Source of the DNA: Granulicoccus phenolivorans DSM 17626 = NBRC 107789 = JCM 15570
GTDB lineage: Bacteria > Actinomycetota > Actinomycetes > Propionibacteriales > Propionibacteriaceae
Assembly: GCF_000423085.1 (NCBI RefSeq)
Contig: NZ_AUHH01000008.1
Coordinates: 62,001-126,000, forward strand
DNA length: 64,000 nucleotides
Direction: 5' to 3'
The notes below the pieces were generated by a model, which did not search any database, was not told the DNA's origin, and was given only the letters and a program-made list of their open reading frames with translations. The translations under genes were made by a program, and so were the position numbers. Positions 1 to 10,570 of the stretch are shown here, piece by piece (position 1 is the first letter of the stretch; every line of letters starts with the position of its first letter).

Positions 1-733
1 GGATCACCTGTCCGCCCACCCCGGGCTGGCGGTCGAGCAGCCCGAAGTCGCGGCCCTCCAGGCGTACATCCGCACCGACCTCGGCGGCCCGGGCCAGCAG
101 CACCGCCGCGGCCTCGGGTTGCTGGCCGGCGAGCACCGCGTGGGAGCCGGGTTTGATGATGCCGGCCTTCTCCTTGGCGATGTCGGCGATGGTCGGACCG
201 AGGATGTGCATGTGATCCAGGTCGATCGGCAACACCACCGCGACGGCGGCGTCGGCCACCGAGGTGGCGTCCCAGGTGCCCCCCAGGCCCACCTCGACGA
301 CGGCGACATCGACCGGGGCATCCGCGAAGGCCGCGTACGCCATCGCCGTGATCACCTCGAAGAACGTCATCGCGATGCCGTCGATGGCCATCTCGTCGAC
401 CATCTTCACGTACGGCTCGATATCGCTCCACAGTTCGGCGAAGCGCTGCTGGGAGATGTCCTGACCGTCGATGCTGATCCGCTCGGTGACATCGATCAGG
501 TGCGGGGAGGAGAGCCGGCCGGTGCGCAGCCCGACCGAGCGGAGCAGGGACTCGATCATCGTCGCGGTCGAGCCCTTGCCGTTGGTGCCGGTGATCTGGA
601 TGACCGGGTAGGCGGTCTGCGGGTCTCCGAGCAGTTGCAGCAGCGCGCGCTCCCGCTCGAGGCCGGGGCCGATCCGGTGTTCGGGCCAGCGGGCAGTGAG
701 GGCGGCGACGAGCTCAGCGTGGGACATTGTCAT
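1..733 (-). CDS. folC: Folylpolyglutamate synthase/dihydrofolate synthase, N-terminal part (3' end outside window)
   Basis: ATP-dependent ligase that makes dihydrofolate and adds glutamates to folates in the cytoplasm. About 244 residues are visible from the start; the C-terminal half lies beyond base 1. Near residue 47 there is a P-loop, ITGTNGKGST, followed by a stretch containing SSPHLIDVTERI, both typical of the Mur-ligase-like FolC family, and later VAVVEVGLGGTWDATSV, also characteristic. Two in-frame ATGs lie at 733 and 727; I take 733. The gene diverges from valS across 83 bases, so the two promoters share that gap; in many actinomycetes valS and folC instead run in the same direction. 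Family assignment is firm; only the exact start is uncertain. Confidence 0.93.
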   Translation of the reverse strand, partial: MTMSHAELVAALTARWPEHRIGPGLERERALLQLLGDPQTAYPVIQITGTNGKGSTATMIESLLRSVGLRTGRLSSPHLIDVTERISIDGQDISQQRFAELWSDIEPYVKMVDEMAIDGIAMTFFEVITAMAYAAFADAPVDVAVVEVGLGGTWDATSVADAAVAVVLPIDLDHMHILGPTIADIAKEKAGIIKPGSHAVLAGQQPEAAAVLLARAAEVGADVRLEGRDFGLLDRQPGVGGQVI

Positions 734-816
734 GGCCGGGCCAGTCTAGTGTGCCGCGGCCGTCCATCCAGTCGGCGGACGTGCTTCGGATTCGTCCGCT
801 TCCGTAAGATGCCGCC

Positions 817-3402
817 ATGACGACTGCGCCTGCTGCCGATTCCCGCGTGCCCGACAAGCCCAAACTCGAGGGCCTGGAGGACAAGTGGGCGACGAATTGG
901 GCCGCCGACCGGACGTACGCGTTCGTCCGGCCGCAGTCGCGCGAGCAGGTCTTCTCGATCGACACTCCCCCGCCGACGGTGTCCGGGTCGTTGCACGTGG
1001 GGCACGTGTTCTCCTACACCCATGCCGACCTGGTCGCTCGCTATCAGCGGATGACCGGCAAGCAGGTGTTCTACCCGATGGGCTGGGACGACAACGGCCT
1101 GCCGACCGAGCGCCGGGTGCAGAACTACTTCGGGGTCCGGTGTGATCCGTCGATCCCCTACGACCCCGATTTCCAGCCGCCGGCCAAGCCGGACCCGAAG
1201 CGGCAGGTGCCGATCAGCCGCCGCAACTTCGTGGCGCTGTGCCTGGAGTTGACCGCGGTCGACGAGCAGGCCTTCGAGGATCTGTGGCGCCATGTCGGCC
1301 TGTCGGTCGACTGGGACCACCTGTACACCACGATCTCCCCGGACACCCAGGCGGTCACCCAGCGCGCATTTCTGCGGAACCGGGCCCGGGGCGAGGCGTA
1401 CCTGTCCGAGGCGCCGACGATGTGGGACGTGACCTTCCAGACCGCGGTCGCCCAGGCCGAGCTGGAGGCTCGGGACTACCCGGGCTTCTACCACAAGCTG
1501 GCCTTCGCGCTGACCGAGCCGGTCGATGCCGGCGGCGCCGACGTGCCGTGGGCCGACGGGAACGTGGTCATCGAGACCACCCGTCCCGAACTGCTGGCCG
1601 CCTGTGGCGCCCTGATCGCGCACCCCGACGATGAGCGCTACCGGGCGCTGATCGGCAAGACCGTCACCACGCCGGTGTTCGGGGTCGAGGTGCCCGTGCT
1701 GGCCCACCCGAACGCCGAGATGGACAAGGGCTCGGGGATCGCCATGTGCTGTACCTTCGGCGACCTCACCGACGTCACCTGGTGGCGCGAGCTGCAGTTG
1801 CCGATGCGGACGATCATCCAGCGCAACGGCCGGATCGTGCAGGACACCCCGGACTGGATTCCGAACGCCGCCGCCTTCACCGAGATCGCCGGCAAGACGA
1901 CCTTCTCCGCCCGGGAGACGATGGTCGAACTGCTCCGCGACGCCGGCGCCCTGCTGGCCGAACCGGAGGCCACCCAGCGCAAGGCGAACTTCTACGAAAA
2001 GGGCGACAAGCCGCTGGAGATCATCTCGACCCGGCAGTGGTACATCGCCAACGGGGGCCGCGACGACGCCCTGAAGCAGAAGCTGCTCGAGCGCGGCGAT
2101 GAGATCGCCTTCGTGCCCGAGCACATGAAGTACCGCTACAAGAACTGGGTCGAGGGCCTCAACGGGGACTGGCTGATCTCGCGCCAGCGCTTCTTCGGCG
2201 TGCCCTTCCCGGTCTGGTACACCCTGGACGCCGACGGGGAGCCGGACTACCAGAATCCGATCTTCGCCGCCGAGGAGTCGCTGCCGGTCGACCCGTCCAG
2301 CGATGTCCCGCCGGGGTACGCCGAGGCGCAGCGCGGGGTGCCCGGCGGCTTCATCGGCGACCCGGACGTGATGGACACCTGGGCGACCTCCTCGCTCACT
2401 CCGGAAATCGTGACCGGCTGGGGCCGTGACGAGGAGCTGTTCAGCCTGACCTTCCCGATGGATCTGGCGCCCCAGGCCCACGACATCATCCGGACCTGGC
2501 TGTTCTCCCGGGTGGTGCGCTCGCACTTCGAGTTCGACCGGGTGCCCTGGAAGCGGGCCACGATCTCCGGCTTCGTGGTCGATCCCGACCGCAAGAAGAT
2601 GTCGAAGTCCAAGGGCAATGTGGTCGTGCCGACCGAGATCCTGGAGAAGTTCGGTGCCGACGCGGTGCGCTGGCGGGCGGCGATGGCCCGGCCGGGCACC
2701 GACTCCCCCTTCGACGAATCCCAGATGAAGGTCGGCCGCCGCCTGGCGATGAAGGTGCTGAACGCCTCGAAGTTCGTCCTCGGCATGGGAGCCCGCCCCG
2801 GCGCGGTGTCCAACCCGGCCGACGTGGCGCTGCTGGAGCGGCTGCACCTGGTCGTCGAGCAGGCCACCACCGCGTTCGAGGCCTACGACTACACCGCCGC
2901 GCTGGAGGCGACCGAGACCTTCTTCTGGTCCTTCTGCGATGACTACCTGGAGTTGGTGAAGGAGCGGGCGTACGGGGCGCAGGGCCCGGACGGGGCCCAG
3001 TCGGCGCAGGCCGCGCTGGCGACCACGCTGGACGTGGTGCTGCGGCTGTTCGCTCCGTTCCTGCCGTTCGTCACCGAGGAGGTGTGGTCGTGGTGGCAGG
3101 AGGGATCGATCCACCGGGCCCCGTGGCCGACCGTGGCCGACCTGCCGCAGGGGCCGGCGCTGCTGCTGGGTGAGGTGTCCCAGGCCCTGATCGGGATCCG
3201 GGGGGCGAAGTCGAATGCGAAGGCGTCGATGAAGACCGAGGTGGCCCGCGCCGAGTTCTCCGGACCGGCCGCGGCGCTGTCCCGGTTGCGCTCGATCGAG
3301 GCCGATCTGCGCGCGGTGGGCCGGATCACCGGTCAGGTCGAGTGGGCCGAATCCGAGAGTGAATCGATCGATGTGGCTGTGGAGTTGGTCACACAGGCTT
3401 AA
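817..3402 (+). CDS. valS: Valyl-tRNA synthetase
   Basis: Class I aminoacyl-tRNA synthetase that charges tRNA-Val. The 861-residue protein carries the HIGH-type motif as HVGH at residues 60-63 and the KMSKS loop near residue 594. The catalytic Rossmann core is interrupted by an editing domain (around residues 230-390) and followed by an anticodon-binding helical domain from about residue 680. The sequence around [18 protein letters not shown] resembles the shorter ValRS lineage seen in actinobacteria rather than the longer E. coli-like form. The ATG at 817 gives the expected N-terminus. A small unknown gene begins eight bases after the stop and may be co-transcribed. Confidence 0.96.
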   Translation: MTTAPAADSRVPDKPKLEGLEDKWATNWAADRTYAFVRPQSREQVFSIDTPPPTVSGSLHVGHVFSYTHADLVARYQRMTGKQVFYPMGWDDNGLPTERRVQNYFGVRCDPSIPYDPDFQPPAKPDPKRQVPISRRNFVALCLELTAVDEQAFEDLWRHVGLSVDWDHLYTTISPDTQAVTQRAFLRNRARGEAYLSEAPTMWDVTFQTAVAQAELEARDYPGFYHKLAFALTEPVDAGGADVPWADGNVVIETTRPELLAACGALIAHPDDERYRALIGKTVTTPVFGVEVPVLAHPNAEMDKGSGIAMCCTFGDLTDVTWWRELQLPMRTIIQRNGRIVQDTPDWIPNAAAFTEIAGKTTFSARETMVELLRDAGALLAEPEATQRKANFYEKGDKPLEIISTRQWYIANGGRDDALKQKLLERGDEIAFVPEHMKYRYKNWVEGLNGDWLISRQRFFGVPFPVWYTLDADGEPDYQNPIFAAEESLPVDPSSDVPPGYAEAQRGVPGGFIGDPDVMDTWATSSLTPEIVTGWGRDEELFSLTFPMDLAPQAHDIIRTWLFSRVVRSHFEFDRVPWKRATISGFVVDPDRKKMSKSKGNVVVPTEILEKFGADAVRWRAAMARPGTDSPFDESQMKVGRRLAMKVLNASKFVLGMGARPGAVSNPADVALLERLHLVVEQATTAFEAYDYTAALEATETFFWSFCDDYLELVKERAYGAQGPDGAQSAQAALATTLDVVLRLFAPFLPFVTEEVWSWWQEGSIHRAPWPTVADLPQGPALLLGEVSQALIGIRGAKSNAKASMKTEVARAEFSGPAAALSRLRSIEADLRAVGRITGQVEWAESESESIDVAVELVTQA

Positions 3403-3410
3403 TCTGGAAC

Positions 3411-3758
3411 GTGTCCTCCGACGTCGCCACCGAGAATTCATTGCGCTTCAGCGCGAGCGCTCCGCGCCGTCTCACGCTTGCGGAGCACGATCAGTTGACC
3501 GGGATCGCCGAGCGATTCAACCAGTCCGCCGCCGAGGAGAACCGGTTGGAGTTCGACGGCCCGGATGTGTTGCCACTGGGCGTACGCCTGGCCGGGTCGA
3601 TCCATCTCCCGAACTCCTCCGAACACTGGAGTCAGGTGGTGGATCACTGGCTGGACGCCCTGGCCCAGATGCGGCTGGCCATTCCCGACCTGACCTGGGA
3701 CGTCCAGCTCGGCCGGGTCCCGTATCGCTGGAGCGGGACGCACTGGCACTGGAAATAA
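3411..3758 (+). CDS. Hypothetical protein, 115 residues
   Basis: Not recognised. The frame starts with GTG eight bases after the valS stop, so it is probably translated from the valS message; no strong ribosome-binding site is visible. The protein is soluble-looking, rich in Trp and His near the C-terminus (YRWSGTHWHW), and has no signal peptide, membrane segment or cysteine. Codon use matches its neighbours (third position mostly G/C), which supports coding. Function cannot be inferred from position alone. Confidence 0.7.
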   Translation: MSSDVATENSLRFSASAPRRLTLAEHDQLTGIAERFNQSAAEENRLEFDGPDVLPLGVRLAGSIHLPNSSEHWSQVVDHWLDALAQMRLAIPDLTWDVQLGRVPYRWSGTHWHWK

Positions 3759-4796
<1,038 letters not shown>

Positions 4797-4805
4797 GGCG
4801 TCGGG

Positions 4806-6098
4806 TCAGGCGCTCTTGGAGCGCCGTTCGCGCTTGACCAGCTTGGACCGCGGGATCAGCTCGGGGTCCGCCCCGTCCCGGACGACGGAGCCGGTGACCA
4901 CAACCTGACCGATCTCGTCCTCGCTGGGCACGTCGTACATGACGCTGAGCAGGGACTCCTCCAGGATCGCCCGCAGGCCGCGGGCGCCGGTCCCCCGGGC
5001 CAGGGCCATGTCGGCGACCGCTTCGATCGCGTCGTCGGTGAACTCCAGATCGACCCCGTCGAGTTCGAACAGCTTGCGGAACTGCTTGACCAGCGCGTTG
5101 CGCGGCTCGACCAGGATCCGCATCAGCGCATCGCGATCCAGCGGGGTCACCGTGGAGATCATCGGCAGACGGCCGATGAACTCGGGGATCAGGCCGTACT
5201 TGACCAGGTCCTCGGGCCGGACCAGGGACAGCGGATCGACCGACTCGACCTGGCGCGATTCCAGGTCGTTGTTGAACCCGATCGGACGCTTCCCGACCCG
5301 GGAATCGATGATGTGGTCCAGGCCGGCGAACGCGCCCCCGACGATGAACAGCACATTGGTCGTGTCGATCTGGATGAAGTCCTGATGCGGGTGCTTGCGC
5401 CCGCCCTGCGGCGGAACACTCGCGGTGGTGCCCTCGAGGATCTTCAACAGCGCCTGCTGTACGCCCTCCCCGGACACGTCACGGGTGATCGAGGGGTTCT
5501 CCGACTTGCGGGCCACCTTGTCGATCTCGTCGATGTAGATGATGCCGGTCTCGGCCTTCTTCACGTCGAAATCCGCGGCCTGGATCAGCTTGAGCAGGAT
5601 GTTCTCGACGTCCTCACCGACGTAGCCGGCTTCGGTCAGCGCGGTGGCATCGGCCATGGCGAACGGCACGTTCAGCATCCGCGCGAGGGTCTGGGCCAGG
5701 TAGGTCTTGCCGCAGCCGGTCGGGCCGATCAGCAGGATGTTGGACTTGCCGAGTTCGACGTTGTCCTCGTCGGCGGCCCGACGGGCGGTCGGCTGAGACT
5801 GGGCCTGGACCCGCTTGTAGTGGTTGTAGACCGCCACCGACAGCGCCTTCTTGGCCGAATCCTGCCCGATCACGTACTGATCCAGGAACTCCCGGATCTG
5901 GCGCGGCTTGGGCAGTTCGTCGAGCAGGCCGACATCGGAGGTCTCGGAGAACTCTTCCTCGATGATCTCGTTGCACAGGTCGATGCACTCGTCGCAGATG
6001 TACACGTGCGGGCCGGCGATCAGTTTGCGGACCTGCTTCTGGGATTTACCACAGAACGAGCACTTCAGCAGGTCACCGGTCTCCCCGATGCGTGCCAT
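4806..6098 (-). CDS. clpX: ATP-dependent Clp protease ATP-binding subunit ClpX
   Basis: Hexameric AAA+ unfoldase that recognises tagged substrates and feeds them to ClpP. The 430-residue protein has the N-terminal zinc-binding domain (Cys13, Cys16, Cys35, Cys38), Walker A GPTGCGKT at 125-132, Walker [10 protein letters not shown], and the AAA+ C-terminal small domain. The substrate-binding pore loop region and the GRLP sensor region (EFIGRLP) are visible. The ATG at 6098 yields the canonical MARIGE start. It lies downstream of clpP1-clpP2 on the same strand but is separated by 186 bases containing a hairpin, so it probably has its own promoter. Confidence 0.97.
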   Translation of the reverse strand: MARIGETGDLLKCSFCGKSQKQVRKLIAGPHVYICDECIDLCNEIIEEEFSETSDVGLLDELPKPRQIREFLDQYVIGQDSAKKALSVAVYNHYKRVQAQSQPTARRAADEDNVELGKSNILLIGPTGCGKTYLAQTLARMLNVPFAMADATALTEAGYVGEDVENILLKLIQAADFDVKKAETGIIYIDEIDKVARKSENPSITRDVSGEGVQQALLKILEGTTASVPPQGGRKHPHQDFIQIDTTNVLFIVGGAFAGLDHIIDSRVGKRPIGFNNDLESRQVESVDPLSLVRPEDLVKYGLIPEFIGRLPMISTVTPLDRDALMRILVEPRNALVKQFRKLFELDGVDLEFTDDAIEAVADMALARGTGARGLRAILEESLLSVMYDVPSEDEIGQVVVTGSVVRDGADPELIPRSKLVKRERRSKSA

Positions 6099-6249
6099 TG
6101 GTGTTCCCCTTCACTGCTGTAATTCTCGTCTGCCCCGGACCCCGGGGGTCCTGGAGACCATTGTGCGCCCGGCGAAATCTGGGCTGTCCGCCACCCTAAC
6201 CCGGGTCGGGTCAGGATCGGTTGACCCGGGCTGCGGTGGCGACACGATA

Positions 6250-6274
6250 CCTCCCCGACGCGGGGCCGGGGAGG
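6250..6274 (-). terminator. Hairpin downstream of clpP2
   Basis: CCTCCCCG and CGGGGAGG pair perfectly over 8 bases around a 9-base loop, 11 bases past the clpP2 stop. There is no clear U-tract, as is common in high-GC actinobacteria; it may end or attenuate transcription before clpX. Confidence 0.5.
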
Positions 6275-6284
6275 CATCTTCGAT

Positions 6285-6968
6285 TCAGTTCTGCAGTTCC
6301 TTGAGGCTGGTGAGCACGTCGTCGACGATGCCGTACTCCTTCGCCTCGGCCGCAGTGAGGTACTTGTCGCGGTCGACATCCTTGCTGACCTGCTCGATGG
6401 TCTGCCCGGTCGCGTCGGCCAGCATCTGCTCCATCAGGGCCCGGATCCGCATGATCTCCTTGGCCTGGATCTCCAGGTCGGAGGACTGCCCGTAGGAGGG
6501 CTGGCCCATCGACGGCTGGTGGATCAGGATGGTGGAGTTCGGCAGCGCGAGCCGCTTGCCCTTCGCACCGGCGGCCAACAGCACCGCGGCCGCGGAGGCA
6601 GCCATGCCCAGGCAGATGGTCTGCACCTCCGGCTTGATGTAGTTCATCGTGTCGTAGATCGCCGTCATGGCCGAGAACGAACCGCCCGGAGAGTTGATGT
6701 ACATGCTGATCTGACGATCGGAGTCCATCGACTGCAGGCAGAGCAGCTCGGCCATGATCGCGTTGGCCAACTCGTCGGTGACCGGGTCACCGAGGAAGAT
6801 GATGCGATCCTCGAAGAGCTTCGCGTACGGGTCGATCCGGCGCAGGCCGTAGGAGGTGCGCTCCTCCCACTGCGGCAGGTAGTGCGCCGCCCGCGGGGCG
6901 GGCACGCCGGCCCGCATCATCTGCTCAGCGTTGAAGGCAGCCATGCTGTCGAAGTTCATATTCTGCAT
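6285..6968 (-). CDS. clpP2: ATP-dependent Clp protease proteolytic subunit 2
   Basis: Serine peptidase subunit of the Clp protease. The 227-residue protein has the catalytic Ser125 in GMAASAAA, His150 in IHQPS, and the Asp in the DRDKYLTAAEA region. In actinobacteria ClpP1 and ClpP2 form stacked heptameric rings of different subunits. The start at 6968 (MQNMNFDS) leaves two bases after the clpP1 stop; an alternative ATG lies at 6959. The frame stays open upstream through clpP1, but that part is antisense-like reading and not protein. The pair forms one operon with clpP1 first. Confidence 0.96.
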   Translation of the reverse strand: MQNMNFDSMAAFNAEQMMRAGVPAPRAAHYLPQWEERTSYGLRRIDPYAKLFEDRIIFLGDPVTDELANAIMAELLCLQSMDSDRQISMYINSPGGSFSAMTAIYDTMNYIKPEVQTICLGMAASAAAVLLAAGAKGKRLALPNSTILIHQPSMGQPSYGQSSDLEIQAKEIMRIRALMEQMLADATGQTIEQVSKDVDRDKYLTAAEAKEYGIVDDVLTSLKELQN

Positions 6969-6970
6969 CC

Positions 6971-7591
6971 TCACTGATTCGGCGAATCGGTCTTGATCTG
7001 CGACGCCGACGTGTAGACGTGGTCGATGAAGCCGTACTCCAGCGCCTGCTCCGCGGTGAACCAACGGTCCCGATCGGAATCGGCGTTGATCTGCTCCACG
7101 GTCTGGCCGGTGTGCTGCGCGATCAGCCCGGCCATCACCTTCTTGATGTGCAGGGACTGCTCGGCCTGGATCCGGATGTCGGAGGCGGTGCCGCCCAGAC
7201 CGCCGGAAGGCTGGTGCATCATGATCCGGCTGTGCGGCAGCGCGTAGCGCTTGCCCTTGGTGCCGGCGCTGAGCAGGAACTGCCCCATCGAGGCAGCCAG
7301 CCCCATGGCCACGGTCGCGACGTCGTTGGAGATCCACTCCATCGTGTCGAAGATGGCCATGCCCGAGTCGACCGAACCGCCCGGGGAGTTGATGTAGAGG
7401 TAGATGTCGCGCTGCGGGTCTTCGGCATTGAGCAGCAGCATCTGCGCGCAGATGGCGTTCGCGTTCTCGTCGGTGACCTCGGAGCCCAGGAAGATGATCC
7501 GGTTGGCCAGCAGCTGATGGTAGACGTTGTCGTTCAGACCGCCGACGCCCGGAGTCGCCGCGGCCCGGATCTCGGTACCAGGTGTGTTCAC
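6971..7591 (-). CDS. clpP1: ATP-dependent Clp protease proteolytic subunit 1
   Basis: First subunit of the heteromeric Clp protease. The catalytic Ser is in GLAASMGQ (residue 101 from this start), His in MMHQPSGG (126), and Asp in the [13 protein letters not shown] stretch. I use the GTG at 7591, giving 206 residues beginning VNTPGTEI; upstream in-frame GTG (7612) and TTG (7621) codons would add 7 or 10 residues, and the ribosome-binding evidence does not decide between them. It is the first gene of a two-gene operon with clpP2, spaced by two bases. Both subunits keep all three catalytic residues. Confidence 0.94.
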   Translation of the reverse strand: MNTPGTEIRAAATPGVGGLNDNVYHQLLANRIIFLGSEVTDENANAICAQMLLLNAEDPQRDIYLYINSPGGSVDSGMAIFDTMEWISNDVATVAMGLAASMGQFLLSAGTKGKRYALPHSRIMMHQPSGGLGGTASDIRIQAEQSLHIKKVMAGLIAQHTGQTVEQINADSDRDRWFTAEQALEYGFIDHVYTSASQIKTDSPNQ

Positions 7592-7812
7592 GACTCCGAA
7601 CCTACCCGGCACCTCCGACAAAACCTGAGGGTTCCGGGCGTTGTTCGCTCACGGCGCACCCTGGGCCGTCCGCCCCACCCCTGGCCACCGGTCCGGCGTA
7701 CGCTGCTCTAGGCTCCACCGTGACCAGGTGCAGCACACCCGACAGCATGGTCGGACGGATCGGCTTCGGGCCCGGCCGCTCGTGCGCACCCCCAGCAGGA
7801 GGAGCTGACCCC

Positions 7813-8814
7813 ATGATTCGTATTGGCTACAAAGCCTCGGCCGAGCAGTTCGCCCCGCGCGAGCTCGCTGACTTCGCGGTCCGGGCCGAGGAACTCGGCT
7901 TCGACTCCGCGACGATCTCCGACCACTTCCAGCCCTGGCGGCATCAGGGCGGGCATGCGCCGAACTCGTTGATCTGGATGTCCCACGTCGGCGCGCGCAC
8001 CGAACGGCTGATCCTGGGCACCTCGGTGCTCACCCCCACCTTCCGGTACAACCCGGCGGTGATCGCGCAGATGTTCGCCACCATGGGGTGCCTGTACCCG
8101 GGCCGGATCATGCTCGGGGTCGGTACCGGCGAAGCCCTGAACGAGATCGCGGTCGGGCTGACCGACTGGCCGGATTTCAAGGGCCGCTTCGCCCGGCTGC
8201 GGGAGTCGGTCCGGCTGATGCGCCGGCTGTGGACCGAGGATCGGGTCACCTTCGAGGGCGACTACTTCCGGACCGTCGACGCGAGCATCTACGACCGGCC
8301 CGACCAGCCGATCCCGGTCTACATCGCCGCCGGTGGCCCGACCGTGGCCAAGTACGCCGGTCGCCAGGGTGACGGGTTCATCTGCACCTCGGGCAAGGGG
8401 GTCGAGCTCTACCGCGACCAGCTGATGCCCGCCGTCCGCGAGGGCCTGGAGCTGAACGGACGCAGCGAGGACGCCATCGACAAGATGATCGAGATCAAGC
8501 TGTCCTACGACCCCGATCCGCAGCGGGCGCTGGAGAACTGCCGGTTCTGGGCGCCGTTGTCGCTGTCGAAGGAGCAGAAGCACGACATCACCGACCCCGA
8601 GGAGATGGAGGCCGCCGCCGACGCCCTGCCGATCGAGCAGGTCGCCAAGCGTTGGATCGTGGCGTCCACCCCCGAGGCCGCCATCGAGCAGATCAAGTTC
8701 TACACCGATCTGGGCTTCAACCACCTGGTCTTCCACGGCCCCGGCCACGATCAGGAGCGGTTCCTGTCGACCTTTGCCGAGCAGGTCGTCCCCGGAATCC
8801 GCGAACTGGGCTGA
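7813..8814 (+). CDS. fgd: F420-dependent glucose-6-phosphate dehydrogenase
   Basis: Luciferase-like (beta/alpha)8 enzyme that oxidises glucose 6-phosphate to 6-phosphogluconolactone and reduces coenzyme F420. The 333-residue protein matches mycobacterial Fgd1 closely over its length: [14 protein letters not shown] at the start, [15 protein letters not shown] with the proposed catalytic His (residue 38) and Trp, [11 protein letters not shown] with the conserved Glu, and the C-terminal [17 protein letters not shown]. The ATG at 7813 has GGAGG upstream; the frame is open further up but that stretch reads poorly. It implies the host makes F420. No F420 biosynthesis genes are in the window. Confidence 0.93.
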   Translation: MIRIGYKASAEQFAPRELADFAVRAEELGFDSATISDHFQPWRHQGGHAPNSLIWMSHVGARTERLILGTSVLTPTFRYNPAVIAQMFATMGCLYPGRIMLGVGTGEALNEIAVGLTDWPDFKGRFARLRESVRLMRRLWTEDRVTFEGDYFRTVDASIYDRPDQPIPVYIAAGGPTVAKYAGRQGDGFICTSGKGVELYRDQLMPAVREGLELNGRSEDAIDKMIEIKLSYDPDPQRALENCRFWAPLSLSKEQKHDITDPEEMEAAADALPIEQVAKRWIVASTPEAAIEQIKFYTDLGFNHLVFHGPGHDQERFLSTFAEQVVPGIRELG

Positions 8815-8826
8815 CCCCGGGAAGCG

Positions 8827-8864
8827 ACACGGTGGCCGACCCCCTCAGGGATCGGCCACCGTGT
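8827..8864. terminator. Bidirectional terminator between fgd and tig
   Basis: CACGGTGGCCGA pairs perfectly with TCGGCCACCGTG around a 12-base loop, and one more A-T pair extends the stem to 13 bases. It starts 13 bases after the fgd stop and faces the convergent tig gene, so it can serve both. On the plus strand it runs into GTGTGTTC, a weak T-containing tail. Confidence 0.75.
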
Positions 8865-8925
8865 GTGTTCAGTGCCGGGTGGTCAGCGCCGAGTGTTCAG
8901 CGCCCGGTCGGTGCGTCGCCGGGGC

Positions 8926-10386
8926 TCACTTTGCTTCGTCGGTCTCCTCGGCGGCAGCCTCGTCGGTGGTGACCTCGGCGGCAGCAGCCTCCTCGGCGGC
9001 GTCCTCGTCGTCACCCTCGGCCTCGGCGTCGGCGAGTTCGGCCGGGTCGGCGTACGAACCGTCGGACTGCAGCTTCTCCAGGTCGATCTCGTTGCCGTCG
9101 GTGTCGACGACGGTGGCGGTCTCGACCACCAGCGCGAGCGCCTTGCCGCGACGGATCTCGGCCATCCACTCAGCCATGTGGTTGTGTTCCATCATGTGCT
9201 GGGCCTCCTGCTCCGGGCTGGTACCCGACTGCTGGGCCTTGCGCAGCAGGAGCTGGGTCAGGTCGTTCTGGTCGACCCCGACCTCGCGATCGTCGGCGAC
9301 CGAGTCGAGCAGGATCTGCGCCTTCAGGGCGTCCTTGGCGCGGGCGTCGATGTCGGCCCAGAACTCCTCGGCGGTCTGCTCCTCCTCGTCGGACTGCTCG
9401 AGGTACTGGTCCAGGGTCAGCCCGGCCTGAGCCAGTTGCTGGGTGATCTGCTGGTGCCGCATTTCGATCTCGTTGGCCAGCAGCTTCTCCGGCACGTCGA
9501 TGTCGATCTTGGCGATGATCTCCTCCAGGACCTTGTCCCGGGCGGTGGCGGCCTGCTCCAGCCGGGCCTGCCGCAGCAGGTTGTCGGCCAGGTCGGCGCG
9601 CATCTCCTCGACGGTCTCGAACTCCGAGACCATCTGGGCGAACTCGTCGTCCAGCTCGGGCAGGTCCTGCTCCTGGACCTTGGTGACGGTGACCTTGATG
9701 TCGGCACGCTCGCCGCGCAGCGAACCGCCGACCAGCTCGGAGTTGAACTCGGCCGACTCACCGGCGGACAGGCCGGTCACAGCCTCGTCCAGGCCGTCGA
9801 TCATGCCGCCGGCGCCGAGCTTGTAGGAGATGTCCTTGGCGGTGGCCTCCTCCAGTTCCTCACCGTTCATCGACCCGACCAGGTCGACCACGATCACATC
9901 GCCCTCGGCGGCGGGGCGCTCGACCTCGCGGACCGAGGCGAACCGCTCCCGCAGGACCTTGATCTGCTCGTCGACGGCCTCATCGGAGACCTCGAGGGTG
10001 TCGACCTCGACCTTGACGTCGCTGAGGTCGGGCAGTTCGATGTCGGGGCGCACGTCCAGTTCGGCGGTGAACTCGACCAGTTGGTTGTCCTCCAGCTTGG
10101 TGACCTCGATCTCCGGCTCACCCAGCGGGTTGAGCTCGTTCTCGGTCACGGCCTTGCTGTAGAGCTCCGGCAGCGCATCGTTGATCGCCTGCTGCAGCAC
10201 CATCTCGCGACCGAATCGCTGATCGATGACCAGCGGCGGCACCTTGCCGGCGCGGAAGCCGGGGATGTTCACCTGGCTGGCAATTTCCTTGTACGCCTTG
10301 TCGACACTGGGCTTGAGTTCCGCGAACGGCACCTCGATGGTGATCTTGGCCCGCGACGGGCTCAGCTTCTCAACAGTGCTAGGCAA
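8926..10386 (-). CDS. tig: Trigger factor, ribosome-associated chaperone and prolyl isomerase
   Basis: Binds the ribosome exit tunnel and folds nascent chains. The 486-residue protein begins STVEKLSPSRAKI after the initiator, contains the ribosome-docking signature GFRAGKVPP near residues 43-51, a central FKBP-like domain (DVIVVDLVG onward) and a long helical C-terminal domain. I choose the TTG at 10386, preceded by GGGAGAGACC, because it gives the family's usual N-terminus; the frame stays open further upstream to 10443. The last 40 or so residues are an acidic Ala/Glu/Asp tail, common in actinobacterial trigger factors. It lies close to the clp genes, as in many bacteria. Confidence 0.95.
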   Translation of the reverse strand: MPSTVEKLSPSRAKITIEVPFAELKPSVDKAYKEIASQVNIPGFRAGKVPPLVIDQRFGREMVLQQAINDALPELYSKAVTENELNPLGEPEIEVTKLEDNQLVEFTAELDVRPDIELPDLSDVKVEVDTLEVSDEAVDEQIKVLRERFASVREVERPAAEGDVIVVDLVGSMNGEELEEATAKDISYKLGAGGMIDGLDEAVTGLSAGESAEFNSELVGGSLRGERADIKVTVTKVQEQDLPELDDEFAQMVSEFETVEEMRADLADNLLRQARLEQAATARDKVLEEIIAKIDIDVPEKLLANEIEMRHQQITQQLAQAGLTLDQYLEQSDEEEQTAEEFWADIDARAKDALKAQILLDSVADDREVGVDQNDLTQLLLRKAQQSGTSPEQEAQHMMEHNHMAEWMAEIRRGKALALVVETATVVDTDGNEIDLEKLQSDGSYADPAELADAEAEGDDEDAAEEAAAAEVTTDEAAAEETDEAK

Positions 10387-10570
10387 GGTGGTCTCTCCCT
10401 TGGGGATTCTGGCCGACAGTCGGCCTACGGCATGTGGCGCCACGTTGACGCATACCGGCTGATTCTATCCACACCGGTTCACTGCGCATCAAGACCGACA
10501 CCGCTCGGTACGCTGTCCCCGCATTTTTGGCCCGTACGCCTCCGCGCCGGGCCCACGGGAAGGGACTCAG

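Noticed and set aside
730-3441. A 903-codon open frame on the minus strand opposite valS
   Set aside because: It is antisense to an unmistakable valyl-tRNA synthetase; its sequence is a low-complexity Arg/Gly/His/Pro run typical of the reverse frame in very GC-rich DNA.
6285-7337. A longer 350-residue ClpP2
   Set aside because: The extra N-terminal part is read through clpP1 in the wrong frame; the family start MQNMNFDS at 6968 directly follows the clpP1 stop.
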